Assembly (NCBI GenBank): GCA_039030715.1
Contig: JBCCDU010000001.1
Coordinates: forward strand, 71,742-135,741
Direction: 5' to 3'
DNA length: 64,000 nucleotides
DNA from: Thermohalobaculum sp039030715
GTDB taxonomy: Bacteria > Pseudomonadota > Alphaproteobacteria > Rhodobacterales > Rhodobacteraceae
The translations under genes were made by a program, and so were the position numbers. The notes beneath the pieces are model-generated. The model searched no databases. It saw only the letters and a list, made by a program, of their open reading frames with translations, and was not told the origin of the DNA. Of this stretch, positions 28,270 through 35,884 are shown piece after piece (within the stretch, counting starts at the first letter, position 1; each line of letters begins with the position of its first letter).

Positions 28270-28460
28270 GTCCTGTTCCTCGATAAGCCAGACCGAAAGC
28301 GTCAATCCAGGTATCGATAGTGCATAATGGCGCGTTGCGCAGCCGGTCGGGGCGAAAAATCCCGCCTCTCTCAAACATTAAGAACTTACGGGTGCGGGTC
28401 CGTGGGGATGTTGACGTGCCATGCGCTTGCCCGCTTTTCTTGAAATCGATGGAGAAGCCA
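28270..28460. promoter_or_regulatory. Divergent promoter region between two methanol-locus operons
   Basis: This 191-base gap separates the leftward run (DUF protein, ABC importer, SRPBCC, propeller) from the rightward run (binding protein, propeller, ABC-2 exporter). It must hold both promoters. No strong palindrome was found. The right operon's ribosome binding site is GGAG at about 28450. Confidence 0.45.
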
Positions 28461-29645
28461 ATGACCCGCCTGCGCCTCGCCGCCCTGACCGTACTCGGCC
28501 TCTGCTTTGCCGCCCCTGCGGCGATGGCCGAACAGGTGATCAAGTCCGCCGTTGTCCGTGTAGAGCGTGACGTCCCGCTCCCGATCTCTCGCCTGGACCT
28601 GCCGATCGAGGATGACGGGTTTGCCGGTGCGCGGCAGGCCACGCGAGACAACTCGACCACCGGCCAGTTCCTGGGACAGAAATACGAGATGTTGGAGGTC
28701 GACACGACCACCACCGATCTGACCGCAACCCTGGACCGGCTGATGGCAGAGGGCGTGACCAGCATCGTCTCCATCGCCGCGGCGGACGATTTGCTGACCA
28801 TGGCGGATCATCTGGCGGAACAGCCGATGCTGCTGCTGAACGCCTCGGCCGAGGAGGATCGTTTGCGCAACGACGCCTGCCGGGCCAATGTGCTGCATAT
28901 CGCGCCGTCGCGCGCCATGTTGGCTGACGGGCTGGCGCAGTATCTGATCTGGAAGCGCTGGTCGACCTGGCTGCTGATCCACGGCTCGCATCCCGACGAC
29001 ATCACAAAGGCGGAGTCTCTGCGTCGCGCCGCCAAGAAATTCGGTGCCGAGATCGTCGAGGAACGGGTCTTCGAAGATACCGGCGGCGCCCGAAGAACCG
29101 ACTCTGGCCACGTGAAAGTCCAGAAGCAGATCCCGGTCTTTACGCAGCGCGCGGAAGAGCATGACGTCGTGATAGCTGTCGACGAAAATCAGGTCTTCGG
29201 CCTCTACCTGCCCTATCGCACCTGGGACGCGCGCCCGGTTGCGGGGGATGCGGGGCTGGTCGCGCGGTCATGGCACCCGGCCTTTGAAGGTTGGGGTGCG
29301 ACCCAGCTTCAACGCCGTTTCGAGAAGAAGGAGGGACGGCGCATGACAGACCTGGATTATCAGGTCTGGGTCGCCCTGCGCGCGATTGGCGAGGCTGCAA
29401 CACGGGCGGGTACCGCCGATCCGGTCGCGCTGCGCGACTGGATGCTGTCGGACGAGTTCGAGATCGCCGCGTTCAAAGGTCAGAAGCTGAATTTCCGCCC
29501 TTGGAACAACCAGCTACGCCAGGGCGTTATTATGGCCGATGAGAAGCTCGTCGTCACCGTGTCCCCGCAGGAAGAGTTTCTGCACCAGGTTACGCGCCTC
29601 GACACCCTGGGCTTCGACCGCCCCGAATCCACCTGCACATTCTGA
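28461..29645 (+). CDS. ABC transporter substrate-binding protein, PQQ-dependent alcohol dehydrogenase system
   Basis: A 394-residue exported protein (signal peptide about residues 1-22, ending AMAEQ) of the periplasmic binding protein type I fold, like branched-chain amino acid receptors. Segments such as GFAGARQATRDNSTTG and HIAPSRAMLADGLAQYLIW fit the subfamily that accompanies quinoprotein alcohol dehydrogenases. GGAG precedes the ATG at 28461; an ATG 12 bases upstream is possible. It heads a rightward operon with a propeller protein and an ABC-2 type transporter. The ligand is unknown. Confidence 0.8.
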   Translation: MTRLRLAALTVLGLCFAAPAAMAEQVIKSAVVRVERDVPLPISRLDLPIEDDGFAGARQATRDNSTTGQFLGQKYEMLEVDTTTTDLTATLDRLMAEGVTSIVSIAAADDLLTMADHLAEQPMLLLNASAEEDRLRNDACRANVLHIAPSRAMLADGLAQYLIWKRWSTWLLIHGSHPDDITKAESLRRAAKKFGAEIVEERVFEDTGGARRTDSGHVKVQKQIPVFTQRAEEHDVVIAVDENQVFGLYLPYRTWDARPVAGDAGLVARSWHPAFEGWGATQLQRRFEKKEGRRMTDLDYQVWVALRAIGEAATRAGTADPVALRDWMLSDEFEIAAFKGQKLNFRPWNNQLRQGVIMADEKLVVTVSPQEEFLHQVTRLDTLGFDRPESTCTF

Positions 29646-29654
29646 GGAGACGAC

Positions 29655-30629
29655 ATGCGCCTTCTGCCCAGCCTCACTGCCTTGCTGATCGCCGGTCCCA
29701 TAATTGCCGGGCAAGCGCAGGCCTATACCGTCTATGTGACCAATGAAAAGGGCAACAGTCTGACGATTATCGACAGCGAAACCTGGGAGGTGACGCAGAC
29801 ACTCGACATCGGCCAGCGCCCGCGTGGCATCACGATCTCCCCGGATGGGTCCGAGCTTTACGTCTGTGCCTCGGACGACGACACGGTGCAGGTCTTCGAT
29901 ACGGCGACCATGCAGCTCAAGCACACCCTGCCCTCCGGCCCGGACCCGGAGCTGTTCGTTCTGCATCCCTCCGGCAACCCGCTCTATATCGCGAACGAGG
30001 ACGACAACATCGTCACCGTGGTCGACGTGAAGGAGCTGCGCGTGCTGGCCGAGGTGCCGGTGGGGGTAGAGCCTGAAGGAATGGGCGTCTCGCCCGATGG
30101 ATCGGTGGTGGTGAACACCTCCGAAACCACCAATATGGCGCACTTTATCAACACTGAGACCTTCGAGATCGACACCAATGTCCTAGTCGACCAACGCCCG
30201 CGCTTTGCCGAGTTCACCAAGGACGGCAAGAAGCTCTACGTCTCGGCGGAAATCGGCGGCACGGTCAGTGTGATCGACCCGGCCGCCGGCGAGATCACCA
30301 AGAAGATCGGTTTCGAAGTGGCGGGCATCGTGCCCGAGGCGTTGCAGCCCGTGGGCGTCCGCGCGACCAGCGACGGTAAGAAGGTGTTCGTCGCGCTCGG
30401 CCCGGCGAACCGGGTCGCCGTCATCGATGGCGAGACCGATGAGGTGATCGAGTATCTACTTGTTGGGCAAAGGGTTTGGCAGATGGCGTTCACGCCGGAT
30501 GAGAAATACATCATTACCACGAACGGTAACTCCAACGATGTCTCGGTGATCGATGTGGAAAGCCTGAAGGTCATCAAATCCATTCAGGTCGGCGAGCAGC
30601 CTTGGGGCGTTGTCGTCTCGCCAAGCTAA
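29655..30629 (+). CDS. PQQ-dependent catabolism-associated beta-propeller protein
   Basis: A 324-residue secreted seven-bladed YVTN-type propeller: signal peptide (about residues 1-23), then repeats such as YTVYVTNEKGNSLTIID, ELYVCASDDDTVQVFD and PLYIANEDDNIVTVVD. It matches the propeller family conserved in PQQ alcohol dehydrogenase loci, separate from the similar protein at 23889. GAGGAG lies just before the ATG. The function is unknown; an interaction platform in the periplasm is inferred. Confidence 0.82.
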   Translation: MRLLPSLTALLIAGPIIAGQAQAYTVYVTNEKGNSLTIIDSETWEVTQTLDIGQRPRGITISPDGSELYVCASDDDTVQVFDTATMQLKHTLPSGPDPELFVLHPSGNPLYIANEDDNIVTVVDVKELRVLAEVPVGVEPEGMGVSPDGSVVVNTSETTNMAHFINTETFEIDTNVLVDQRPRFAEFTKDGKKLYVSAEIGGTVSVIDPAAGEITKKIGFEVAGIVPEALQPVGVRATSDGKKVFVALGPANRVAVIDGETDEVIEYLLVGQRVWQMAFTPDEKYIITTNGNSNDVSVIDVESLKVIKSIQVGEQPWGVVVSPS

Positions 30630-30649
30630 GAAAACAGAGGGAGAGATCC

Positions 30650-31120
30650 ATGAAACGCCTACTCGCCGCCCCCCTGCTGGCCGCGCTGCTGGCCTTGCCA
30701 GATGCCGTGACCGCCCCGACCGCCGATGCGGCCCCACTTTGCGACAAGCTGGGTTTTGCCGGGCTGCTTGCCAAGTGCAACCGGGCGACCCTGCCCACGA
30801 TCACGCTGGGCGCCGGAAAGCCGCTGCTGGAGCAGGAAGGCCCGCTGGTTCTGGAGTCGGGCGCCTATTACAAGCTCGACATCACCGCCGATGGCAGCCA
30901 GGAGCTGGCACTTGTCGGCCCCGGCTTCTTCCGGGCGATCTGGATCAACGAGGTGGTGATCAACGATCTGGAGATCCGCCCGCTGGGTCTCGACAGTTTC
31001 GAGTTCGACGATGAAGGCACCATCCATCTGAGCTTCATCGCCATCAAACCCGGACGCTATCAGTTGAAGATACCGGGGTCGAAAGGCGACACCCAACGCG
31101 TCCAGATCCAGATCAAGTGA
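30650..31120 (+). CDS. Secreted protein of unknown function (PQQ locus)
   Basis: A 156-residue exported protein: signal peptide to about residue 28, then an all-beta-looking domain (GAYYKLDITADGSQELALVGPGF, split here by turns) ending KPGRYQLKIPGSKG. It has a cysteine pair near the mature N-terminus (APLCDKLGF and LAKCN). GGGAGAG precedes the ATG. It sits between the propeller gene and the PepSY-like gene, so it belongs to the PQQ-associated transporter operon. No function can be assigned; it looks somewhat cupredoxin-like but has no clear copper ligands. Confidence 0.65.
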   Translation: MKRLLAAPLLAALLALPDAVTAPTADAAPLCDKLGFAGLLAKCNRATLPTITLGAGKPLLEQEGPLVLESGAYYKLDITADGSQELALVGPGFFRAIWINEVVINDLEIRPLGLDSFEFDDEGTIHLSFIAIKPGRYQLKIPGSKGDTQRVQIQIK

Positions 31121-31130
31121 GGAGAACCCC

Positions 31131-31382
31131 ATGAAACGCTCATTGATCGCCGCCCTTGTCCTGGGCTGCGCAACACCGGCCTTCGCAGACAACCATCCCA
31201 GCGAAGAGCAACTCGCCAAGATCAATGCCATGCTGACGGACATGCAGTGCGAGGTCGATGACGACAACATCGAGAAAGACGGCGACGGGTGGGAACTCGA
31301 CGATGTCATCTGCGCCGATGGCGGCCAATTCGATATCGTGCTGGATGCCGACCTGAACGTGGTCGAAAAGCGGGCAGAGTAG
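31131..31382 (+). CDS. Small secreted PepSY-like protein
   Basis: An 83-residue exported protein with a signal peptide (about residues 1-19) and one PepSY-like unit (GWELDDVICADGGQFDIVLD followed by LNVVEKR). It holds two cysteines, in DMQCEVDDD and VICADG. It starts ten bases after the preceding gene and its TAG stop lies three bases before the presumed start of the ABC ATPase. PepSY domains often modulate binding or proteolysis; its role here is unknown. Confidence 0.68.
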   Translation: MKRSLIAALVLGCATPAFADNHPSEEQLAKINAMLTDMQCEVDDDNIEKDGDGWELDDVICADGGQFDIVLDADLNVVEKRAE

Positions 31383-31385
31383 ATC

Positions 31386-32105
31386 ATAGCCGCGCTTTCC
31401 GTCCGGAATGTCAGCCACAGCTTCGGCCAGCGCCATGCGCTGGCCGATGTGTCTTTGGATGTGCCGGAGGGATCGTTTACCGCCCTTCTGGGCATCAATG
31501 GCGCGGGGAAGAGCACCCTCTTCAACCTGATCACCCGGCTCTACGACAATGTAACGGGACAGATCGAGGTCTGCGGTCACGACATCCGCCGCACGCCGCG
31601 CGAGGCGCTGGCGAAGCTGGGCGTGGTCTTTCAGTCGCGGGCGCTCGACGCCAATCTGACGATTGCGCAGAACCTCGCCTATCACGGCGCGCTGCATGGG
31701 ATCGGACGGCGCGAGTGCCTGACGAAGGGAGAGGCGCTGCTGGACCGAATGAACCTCGCCAACCGGATGGGCGACAAGGTCAAGGCGCTCTCCGGCGGCC
31801 AGGCGCGGCGGGCCGAGATCGCGCGGGCGCTGCTGCATGGCCCACGGCTGCTGCTTTGCGATGAGGCGACCGTGGGCCTCGACGTCCAATCCCGCCGGGA
31901 CATCGTGGCGGAAGTGCACGGCCTTGCCGCCGACCAGGGGGTCGGTGTTCTCTGGGCCAGCCATCTGATCGACGAGGTTCTGCCCGACGACCGGGTTGTG
32001 GTGATCCATCTGGGGGAGATCCTGGCCACCGACCGAGCCGCCGATCTGGCGGGCGACGGCACGCTCAGCGATGCTTTTCTGAAGATGACCGGCCGCGCGG
32101 CATGA
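31386..32105 (+). CDS. ABC transporter ATP-binding protein (PQQ-locus type) with no canonical start codon
   Basis: A 239-residue ABC ATPase: Walker A GINGAGKST, signature LSGGQARRAEIARAL, Walker B LLLCDEAT, switch H in WASHLIDE. Family homology reaches back to the first beta strand (AALSVRNVSHSFG), directly after the TAG of the PepSY gene in the same frame. No ATG, GTG or TTG exists there; the best position is ATA at 31386, exactly where an ATG would be expected. The first GTG, at 31449, would remove the first strand. So this is either rare ATA/ATC initiation, a start-codon mutation, or a sequence error. The next gene overlaps by four bases (ATGA). Confidence 0.82.
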   Translation: MAALSVRNVSHSFGQRHALADVSLDVPEGSFTALLGINGAGKSTLFNLITRLYDNVTGQIEVCGHDIRRTPREALAKLGVVFQSRALDANLTIAQNLAYHGALHGIGRRECLTKGEALLDRMNLANRMGDKVKALSGGQARRAEIARALLHGPRLLLCDEATVGLDVQSRRDIVAEVHGLAADQGVGVLWASHLIDEVLPDDRVVVIHLGEILATDRAADLAGDGTLSDAFLKMTGRAA

Positions 32106-32902
32106 GCGGCTGGCTGCAATGCGCCTGGGGGATCATCTGGCGCGAGGCCCTGCGCTTTACCCAGCAGAAGGAGCGGTTTCTTTCCGCTCTCGTGCGTCCG
32201 CTGGTCTGGCTCTTCATCTTCGCCGCCGGATTCCGTGCGGTGCTGGGCCTCTCGATCACCGCACCCTACGAGACCTATATCCTCTACGAGACTTATGTGG
32301 TTCCGGGTCTCTGCGCGATGATCCAGTTGTTCAACGGAATGCAGTCGAGCCTGTCTATGGTCTATGATCGCGAGACAGGTGCAATGCGGACATTGCTGGT
32401 CAGCCCTTACCCTCGCTGGTTCTTGCTGGCGATGAAGCTAATCGCCTCCGTCGCCGTAAGCCTGTTCCAGGTCTATGCGTTTCTGGCGATCGCCTATTTC
32501 TGGGGAATTGAACCGCCCCCGCTTGGCTATATCGCGGTTCTGCCCGCGCTGGTGCTGTCGGGTTGCTTGCTGGGGGCGATCGGTCTTTTCCTCTCCTCCG
32601 CGATCAAGCAGCTGGAAAATTTCGCGGGCGTGATGAACTTCGTCATCTTCCCGATGTTCTTCGCCTCCTCGGCGCTCTACCCGCTCTGGCGTCTGAACGA
32701 AAGCTCGCCGCTTCTGCACGATATCGCAGCCTTCAATCCCTTCACCCACTGCGTGGAGCTGATCCGCTTCGCGCTGTACATGCAGGTCAACTGGATCGCG
32801 CTGGCCGTCGTCGCGGGCGGCACGATCCTGTTTCTAGGGGCGGCTATTTTCGCCTATGATCCCTCAAAGGGCATGATGGCCCGGAAGGGAGGGCCGAAAT
32901 GA
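32102..32902 (+). CDS. ABC-2 type transporter permease (PQQ alcohol dehydrogenase system)
   Basis: A 266-residue inner-membrane protein with six hydrophobic helices and the ABC-2 permease pattern (YETYVVPGLCAMIQLFNGM, QLENFAGVMNFVIFPMFFASS). With the ATPase it forms an export-type ABC transporter of the kind found next to PQQ alcohol dehydrogenases. Its start overlaps the ATPase stop. It ends two bases from the stop of the convergent small four-cysteine gene. Confidence 0.87.
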   Translation: MSGWLQCAWGIIWREALRFTQQKERFLSALVRPLVWLFIFAAGFRAVLGLSITAPYETYILYETYVVPGLCAMIQLFNGMQSSLSMVYDRETGAMRTLLVSPYPRWFLLAMKLIASVAVSLFQVYAFLAIAYFWGIEPPPLGYIAVLPALVLSGCLLGAIGLFLSSAIKQLENFAGVMNFVIFPMFFASSALYPLWRLNESSPLLHDIAAFNPFTHCVELIRFALYMQVNWIALAVVAGGTILFLGAAIFAYDPSKGMMARKGGPK

Positions 32903-32904
32903 CC

Positions 32905-33111
32905 TCAGCGCGATGCCCTGGCGACACGTGGGGCGCCACAGCGCCACTCGACAATCCGCCAGTTCGGATGACCCTCGCGCCAGCGGGCCAGTTCGCCCTG
33001 CGCGCCCATCATGCAGGCCGTGGGCGAGATTTCTTCGTAGATCGGCAGTTCGCGTTTGATGCAATCCATTGGCGACGCGACCATGCAGGTCACGAAAACA
33101 AGGGTGATCAT
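32905..33111 (-). CDS. Small four-cysteine protein, copy 1
   Basis: A 68-residue protein with a hydrophobic N-terminus (MITLVFVTCMVASP). Its cysteines (C9, C17, C33, C58) and the ending HPNWRIVEWRC match a second small protein at 43532-43735 and the first 57 residues of the metallohydrolase at 38008-39045. The matches between these three show that this strand is the coding one. Gap to the divergent gene at 33240 is 128 bases. Function unknown; a redox or zinc-binding partner of the quinoprotein relay is plausible. Confidence 0.68.
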   Translation of the reverse strand: MITLVFVTCMVASPMDCIKRELPIYEEISPTACMMGAQGELARWREGHPNWRIVEWRCGAPRVARASR

Positions 33112-33239
33112 TGCTTCGCTCCTCAACAGGCCATGGCGGCTTCAAGCCATGGCGGGGGTTGTGCATCCTCCCCTGCGGTTTTCCGCTTCTTTTCTGTTGT
33201 GCCGGGCAATTCATACCCCGCAAATGAGGTGAGAAATTG

Positions 33240-33869
33240 ATGATACGCCAAAATGGTAAACATCTGCTTTTTGCACTGGGTTTGGGCTTCGGCAGCCTGA
33301 CAACGCAGCCGGCCTTGGCCTTCAACGACCCGGATTGGCCCTGCGTGCAACGCAAGGTGGTGCAACTCTCCATCGGTCAGATGTGGACAGCCCCCCTACC
33401 CCCCGAAGGCGCAAGCTGGCGCGACGACGCCGACATCGCACGCCTCGCCCCCCTGCTGGCGGCAAGGCGCACGACCTTGGAGGAAGCCGAAACCATGATC
33501 GCTGAGTTTGCGGAGGGGGCTGATCGAGACGCGCGCCTGACGCTGTTGTTTGACGGGATCTTCTCGATCATCGAGCGGGATCGCCGCCGGTTGATCGACG
33601 GCATCACACGCTATGCCCTGAAACAACGCGCCCTGTCCGAGAAGATCGATGCGGATCAGGCCGAGGTTGCCGCGTTGAAGGAGGAAACGGCCGAAGACGA
33701 TTTCGACGCGCTCGACAAATTGGAGGAGCGCGAGGATCAACTGGTCTGGGACACGCGGATCTATCAGGACCGCAACAAATCTCTCACCTATGTCTGCGAA
33801 AGTCCTGTCTTGCTTGAGAAACGCGCATTCGCGCTGGCCCAACTGATCCAGGCGCAGCTTAAGTCCTGA
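33240..33869 (+). CDS. Secreted coiled-coil protein of unknown function
   Basis: A 209-residue exported protein: signal peptide to about residue 27 (PALA-FN), then a helical domain with a likely coiled coil in the middle (residues about 120-165, rich in Glu, Lys and Ala) and a late cysteine; an early cysteine follows the signal peptide (DWPCVQRK), so one disulfide is possible. The ATG at 33240 has AGGTGAG upstream. It ends one base before the convergent CxxxCW gene. It is probably part of the methanol locus, as inferred from place only. Confidence 0.62.
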   Translation: MIRQNGKHLLFALGLGFGSLTTQPALAFNDPDWPCVQRKVVQLSIGQMWTAPLPPEGASWRDDADIARLAPLLAARRTTLEEAETMIAEFAEGADRDARLTLLFDGIFSIIERDRRRLIDGITRYALKQRALSEKIDADQAEVAALKEETAEDDFDALDKLEEREDQLVWDTRIYQDRNKSLTYVCESPVLLEKRAFALAQLIQAQLKS

Positions 33870-34403
33870 TCACTCGGCGGGTTCGATCTCCTCCAGCGGG
33901 TAGTTTGCGAAATCCCACCCATCCGAGCCGTCGGGGTACCAGAAAACCCGTGTATAGCCGTATTCGAGCGCGCGCTTGGCCGCGTTCCACGACATCCAGC
34001 ATCCCGCGAGGCAGAAGAACAGCACCGGGTGATCCGTGTCGTCATCGGTCGTGGCGATCAGATTCTCGCGGAAATAGGCATGGGTGCTGTCGGCAATCGC
34101 GCCATATCCGACATTCGGTAGCCAGACGGCATCGGGGATCGAGAGACGCTTCTTCTCGCGCCAGATCGTGCCCTCTGGCAGGTTCTCGGGTTTTGGTGCA
34201 CGGGGCAGAACGTCGATGAAGGCGACAGCGCCGGTTTTCCAGAGGGCATAGGCCGCGTCGTCATCGACCACGGTGGCGCCGGCCAGGCTCTCGGGCACCG
34301 GGCCGCGATAGGAATCCATGCGATAATCTTGGGGCTCGGCAACATCCTGCGCCTGCACCAACACCGGTGCGAGCAGCAGCAGTGCCGCGAGCAGCCGCTT
34401 CAC
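33870..34403 (-). CDS. PQQ-dependent catabolism-associated CxxxCW rhodanese-like protein
   Basis: A 177-residue secreted protein: signal peptide to about residue 16, then a rhodanese-like domain with FFCLAGCWMSWNAAKRA. The two cysteines in C-L-A-G-C-W are the mark of this family, which accompanies quinoprotein methanol/alcohol dehydrogenases. The GTG start at 34403 overlaps the xoxJ stop (GTGA). It ends the xoxG-xoxJ-CxxxCW run. Sulfur transfer or disulfide chemistry in the periplasm is likely but not shown. Confidence 0.82.
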   Translation of the reverse strand: MKRLLAALLLLAPVLVQAQDVAEPQDYRMDSYRGPVPESLAGATVVDDDAAYALWKTGAVAFIDVLPRAPKPENLPEGTIWREKKRLSIPDAVWLPNVGYGAIADSTHAYFRENLIATTDDDTDHPVLFFCLAGCWMSWNAAKRALEYGYTRVFWYPDGSDGWDFANYPLEEIEPAE

Positions 34404-35227
34404 TGACTGGCCGTGCCGCCGAACGTGTCGACGATGGGCACGCCATAGGAAGTTAGGATTGCGTCGATCTCGTCCTTGTGGCGGCGCAGCAGCGAGTTCA
34501 GCTTGCGCTTCCACTTGATCTCGCCCTGACGCACACCCAGCGTGACGCGGAAGAACAGGCGGGGCGAACCTTCCTCTTTCAGGAGCGGTGTGATCACCAG
34601 ATCGGTATCGGTCTTGTTGGCGAAATAGCCGCCGATGGGCCCCCACATGATCGCCCCTTCGATGACGCCGTCCTCGATATCGCGGATCATCTGCTCGGAA
34701 GGGCTTTCATGCCTGCGATCCACCATCAAGCGGTAGGGCTTCGCATTCCCGATCAGGCCCCGGCGCGCCACATGGGTCGCAGGCGGCGACCCTGCAACCA
34801 CGCCCAGCACATGGTCCTTCAGCTTAGGGTCCGAGATCGTGTCCACATCCGCGAGCGGCCCATCGGCCTTGGTCACGAAGACATAGGCCGAGACGTAGTA
34901 GTGGTTGGTGTTCAGCACCAGCTCGTGTCCCTGGGCATAACCCATGATCACATCGCAGCGATTGGCCCGCAGCGTCTGGCGCACGAAGCCGATGGCCTGG
35001 GGAAACCAAGTGTACTGGACGGGCACACCCAGTTTGGAGGCCAGCAGCTCCGCCAACTCATTCTCGAACCCCTCGCCCGCCTTGTTCGAGAAAGGCATAT
35101 TGGCCGGGTCAGCGCAGACACGAAACGCGCTGTCTGAAACCAGATCCGAAGTGTCCGCCGTCGCGGAATTGGCCAGCGCGATGCAGGCCAAGGACGCGAC
35201 GGCAACGCGCCTAGCCCAGGCAGTCAT
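34400..35227 (-). CDS. xoxJ: XoxJ, quinoprotein dehydrogenase-associated periplasmic binding protein
   Basis: A 275-residue exported protein of the type II (amino-acid/MoxJ) binding protein fold: signal peptide to about residue 24, then FRVCADPANMPFSNKAGEGFE and the pattern FVRQTLRANRCDVIMGY. XoxJ is thought to help activate apo-XoxF and bind near its cofactor site. The start at 35227 overlaps the xoxG end by 17 bases. Its order after xoxF and xoxG is that of the classic xoxFGJ set. Confidence 0.88.
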   Translation of the reverse strand: MTAWARRVAVASLACIALANSATADTSDLVSDSAFRVCADPANMPFSNKAGEGFENELAELLASKLGVPVQYTWFPQAIGFVRQTLRANRCDVIMGYAQGHELVLNTNHYYVSAYVFVTKADGPLADVDTISDPKLKDHVLGVVAGSPPATHVARRGLIGNAKPYRLMVDRRHESPSEQMIRDIEDGVIEGAIMWGPIGGYFANKTDTDLVITPLLKEEGSPRLFFRVTLGVRQGEIKWKRKLNSLLRRHKDEIDAILTSYGVPIVDTFGGTASQ

Positions 35228-35714
35228 TCTCGTATTCGCGGGCTGCATCGGGTTTGGCTTCTTTCTTCGGAGGGCGACCGCGAGCCAATTTGTCGGCCCC
35301 GCGTGCTTTCAGATAGACATAGATGTCATCCAGATAGCACATGACATTCGCGTTTGTCCCGAAGGCTGGCATCACGCTGTCGCCAGTGGCCCCGGCCACC
35401 TTGCGGCCGTTCGTGACCACATCGACAAAGTCGTAATAGTCCATTTCTATCGCCGAAGTCTTGAGCACGGGGGCATAGGTCGAACCCTCCCCCTCCGGCC
35501 CGTGGCAGACATGGCATTCGGAGTGATAGCGGCGGAATCCGGAGTAGGTGTACCAGTCCACAGTGCCATCCTCGGCGATTTTGAAGGTCGGGATATCGTC
35601 TTCAGTGAAGTATTTGCCATCCTCGCTATAGCTCACCGCCAGATTGTCTGCGGCAGCGAGCCCGGGGGCAAGCATCCAGCCTGCAAGGAACAGGGTCGGG
35701 AACCCGTATTTCAT
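35211..35714 (-). CDS. xoxG: XoxG, cytochrome c electron acceptor of XoxF
   Basis: A 167-residue secreted class I cytochrome c: signal peptide to about residue 22, heme motif C67-H-V-C70-H71, and likely axial Met115 in VMPAFG. Two extra cysteines (C126 and C165) give the four-cysteine pattern of the methanol-metabolism cytochrome family. It takes electrons from the PQQ of XoxF in the periplasm. GGAGG precedes the ATG by 7-8 bases. An intrinsic terminator separates it from xoxF, so its level is probably below that of xoxF. Confidence 0.9.
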   Translation of the reverse strand: MKYGFPTLFLAGWMLAPGLAAADNLAVSYSEDGKYFTEDDIPTFKIAEDGTVDWYTYSGFRRYHSECHVCHGPEGEGSTYAPVLKTSAIEMDYYDFVDVVTNGRKVAGATGDSVMPAFGTNANVMCYLDDIYVYLKARGADKLARGRPPKKEAKPDAAREYENDCLG

Positions 35715-35794
35715 CGTCTTGGTGCCTCCCAGCTTGTTCGATGTCGGTAGGTCCATCATAGGAAAGTTACGGCGCAAGTGTGTGTGTCCGCAAA

Positions 35795-35830
35795 CAAAAA
35801 TCCGGCGCCGGCGGTTATTCCGGCACCGGA
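35795..35830 (-). terminator. Intrinsic terminator between xoxF and xoxG
   Basis: On the minus strand, TCCGGTGCCGG and CCGGCGCCGGA (one G-U pair) form an 11-base-pair stem with an eight-base loop and are followed by TTTTTG. It starts 55 bases after the xoxF stop. It would end most xoxF messages before xoxG. Confidence 0.78.
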
Positions 35831-35884
35831 TGAGAGGTTTCTGAGAGGCGGGCCATGCCGCCCCTCGAACCGTTTCACGCAGCC

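Noticed and set aside
32899..33240. 113-codon plus-strand frame after the ABC-2 permease
   Set aside because: The opposite strand encodes the four-cysteine protein with two homologues in the window.
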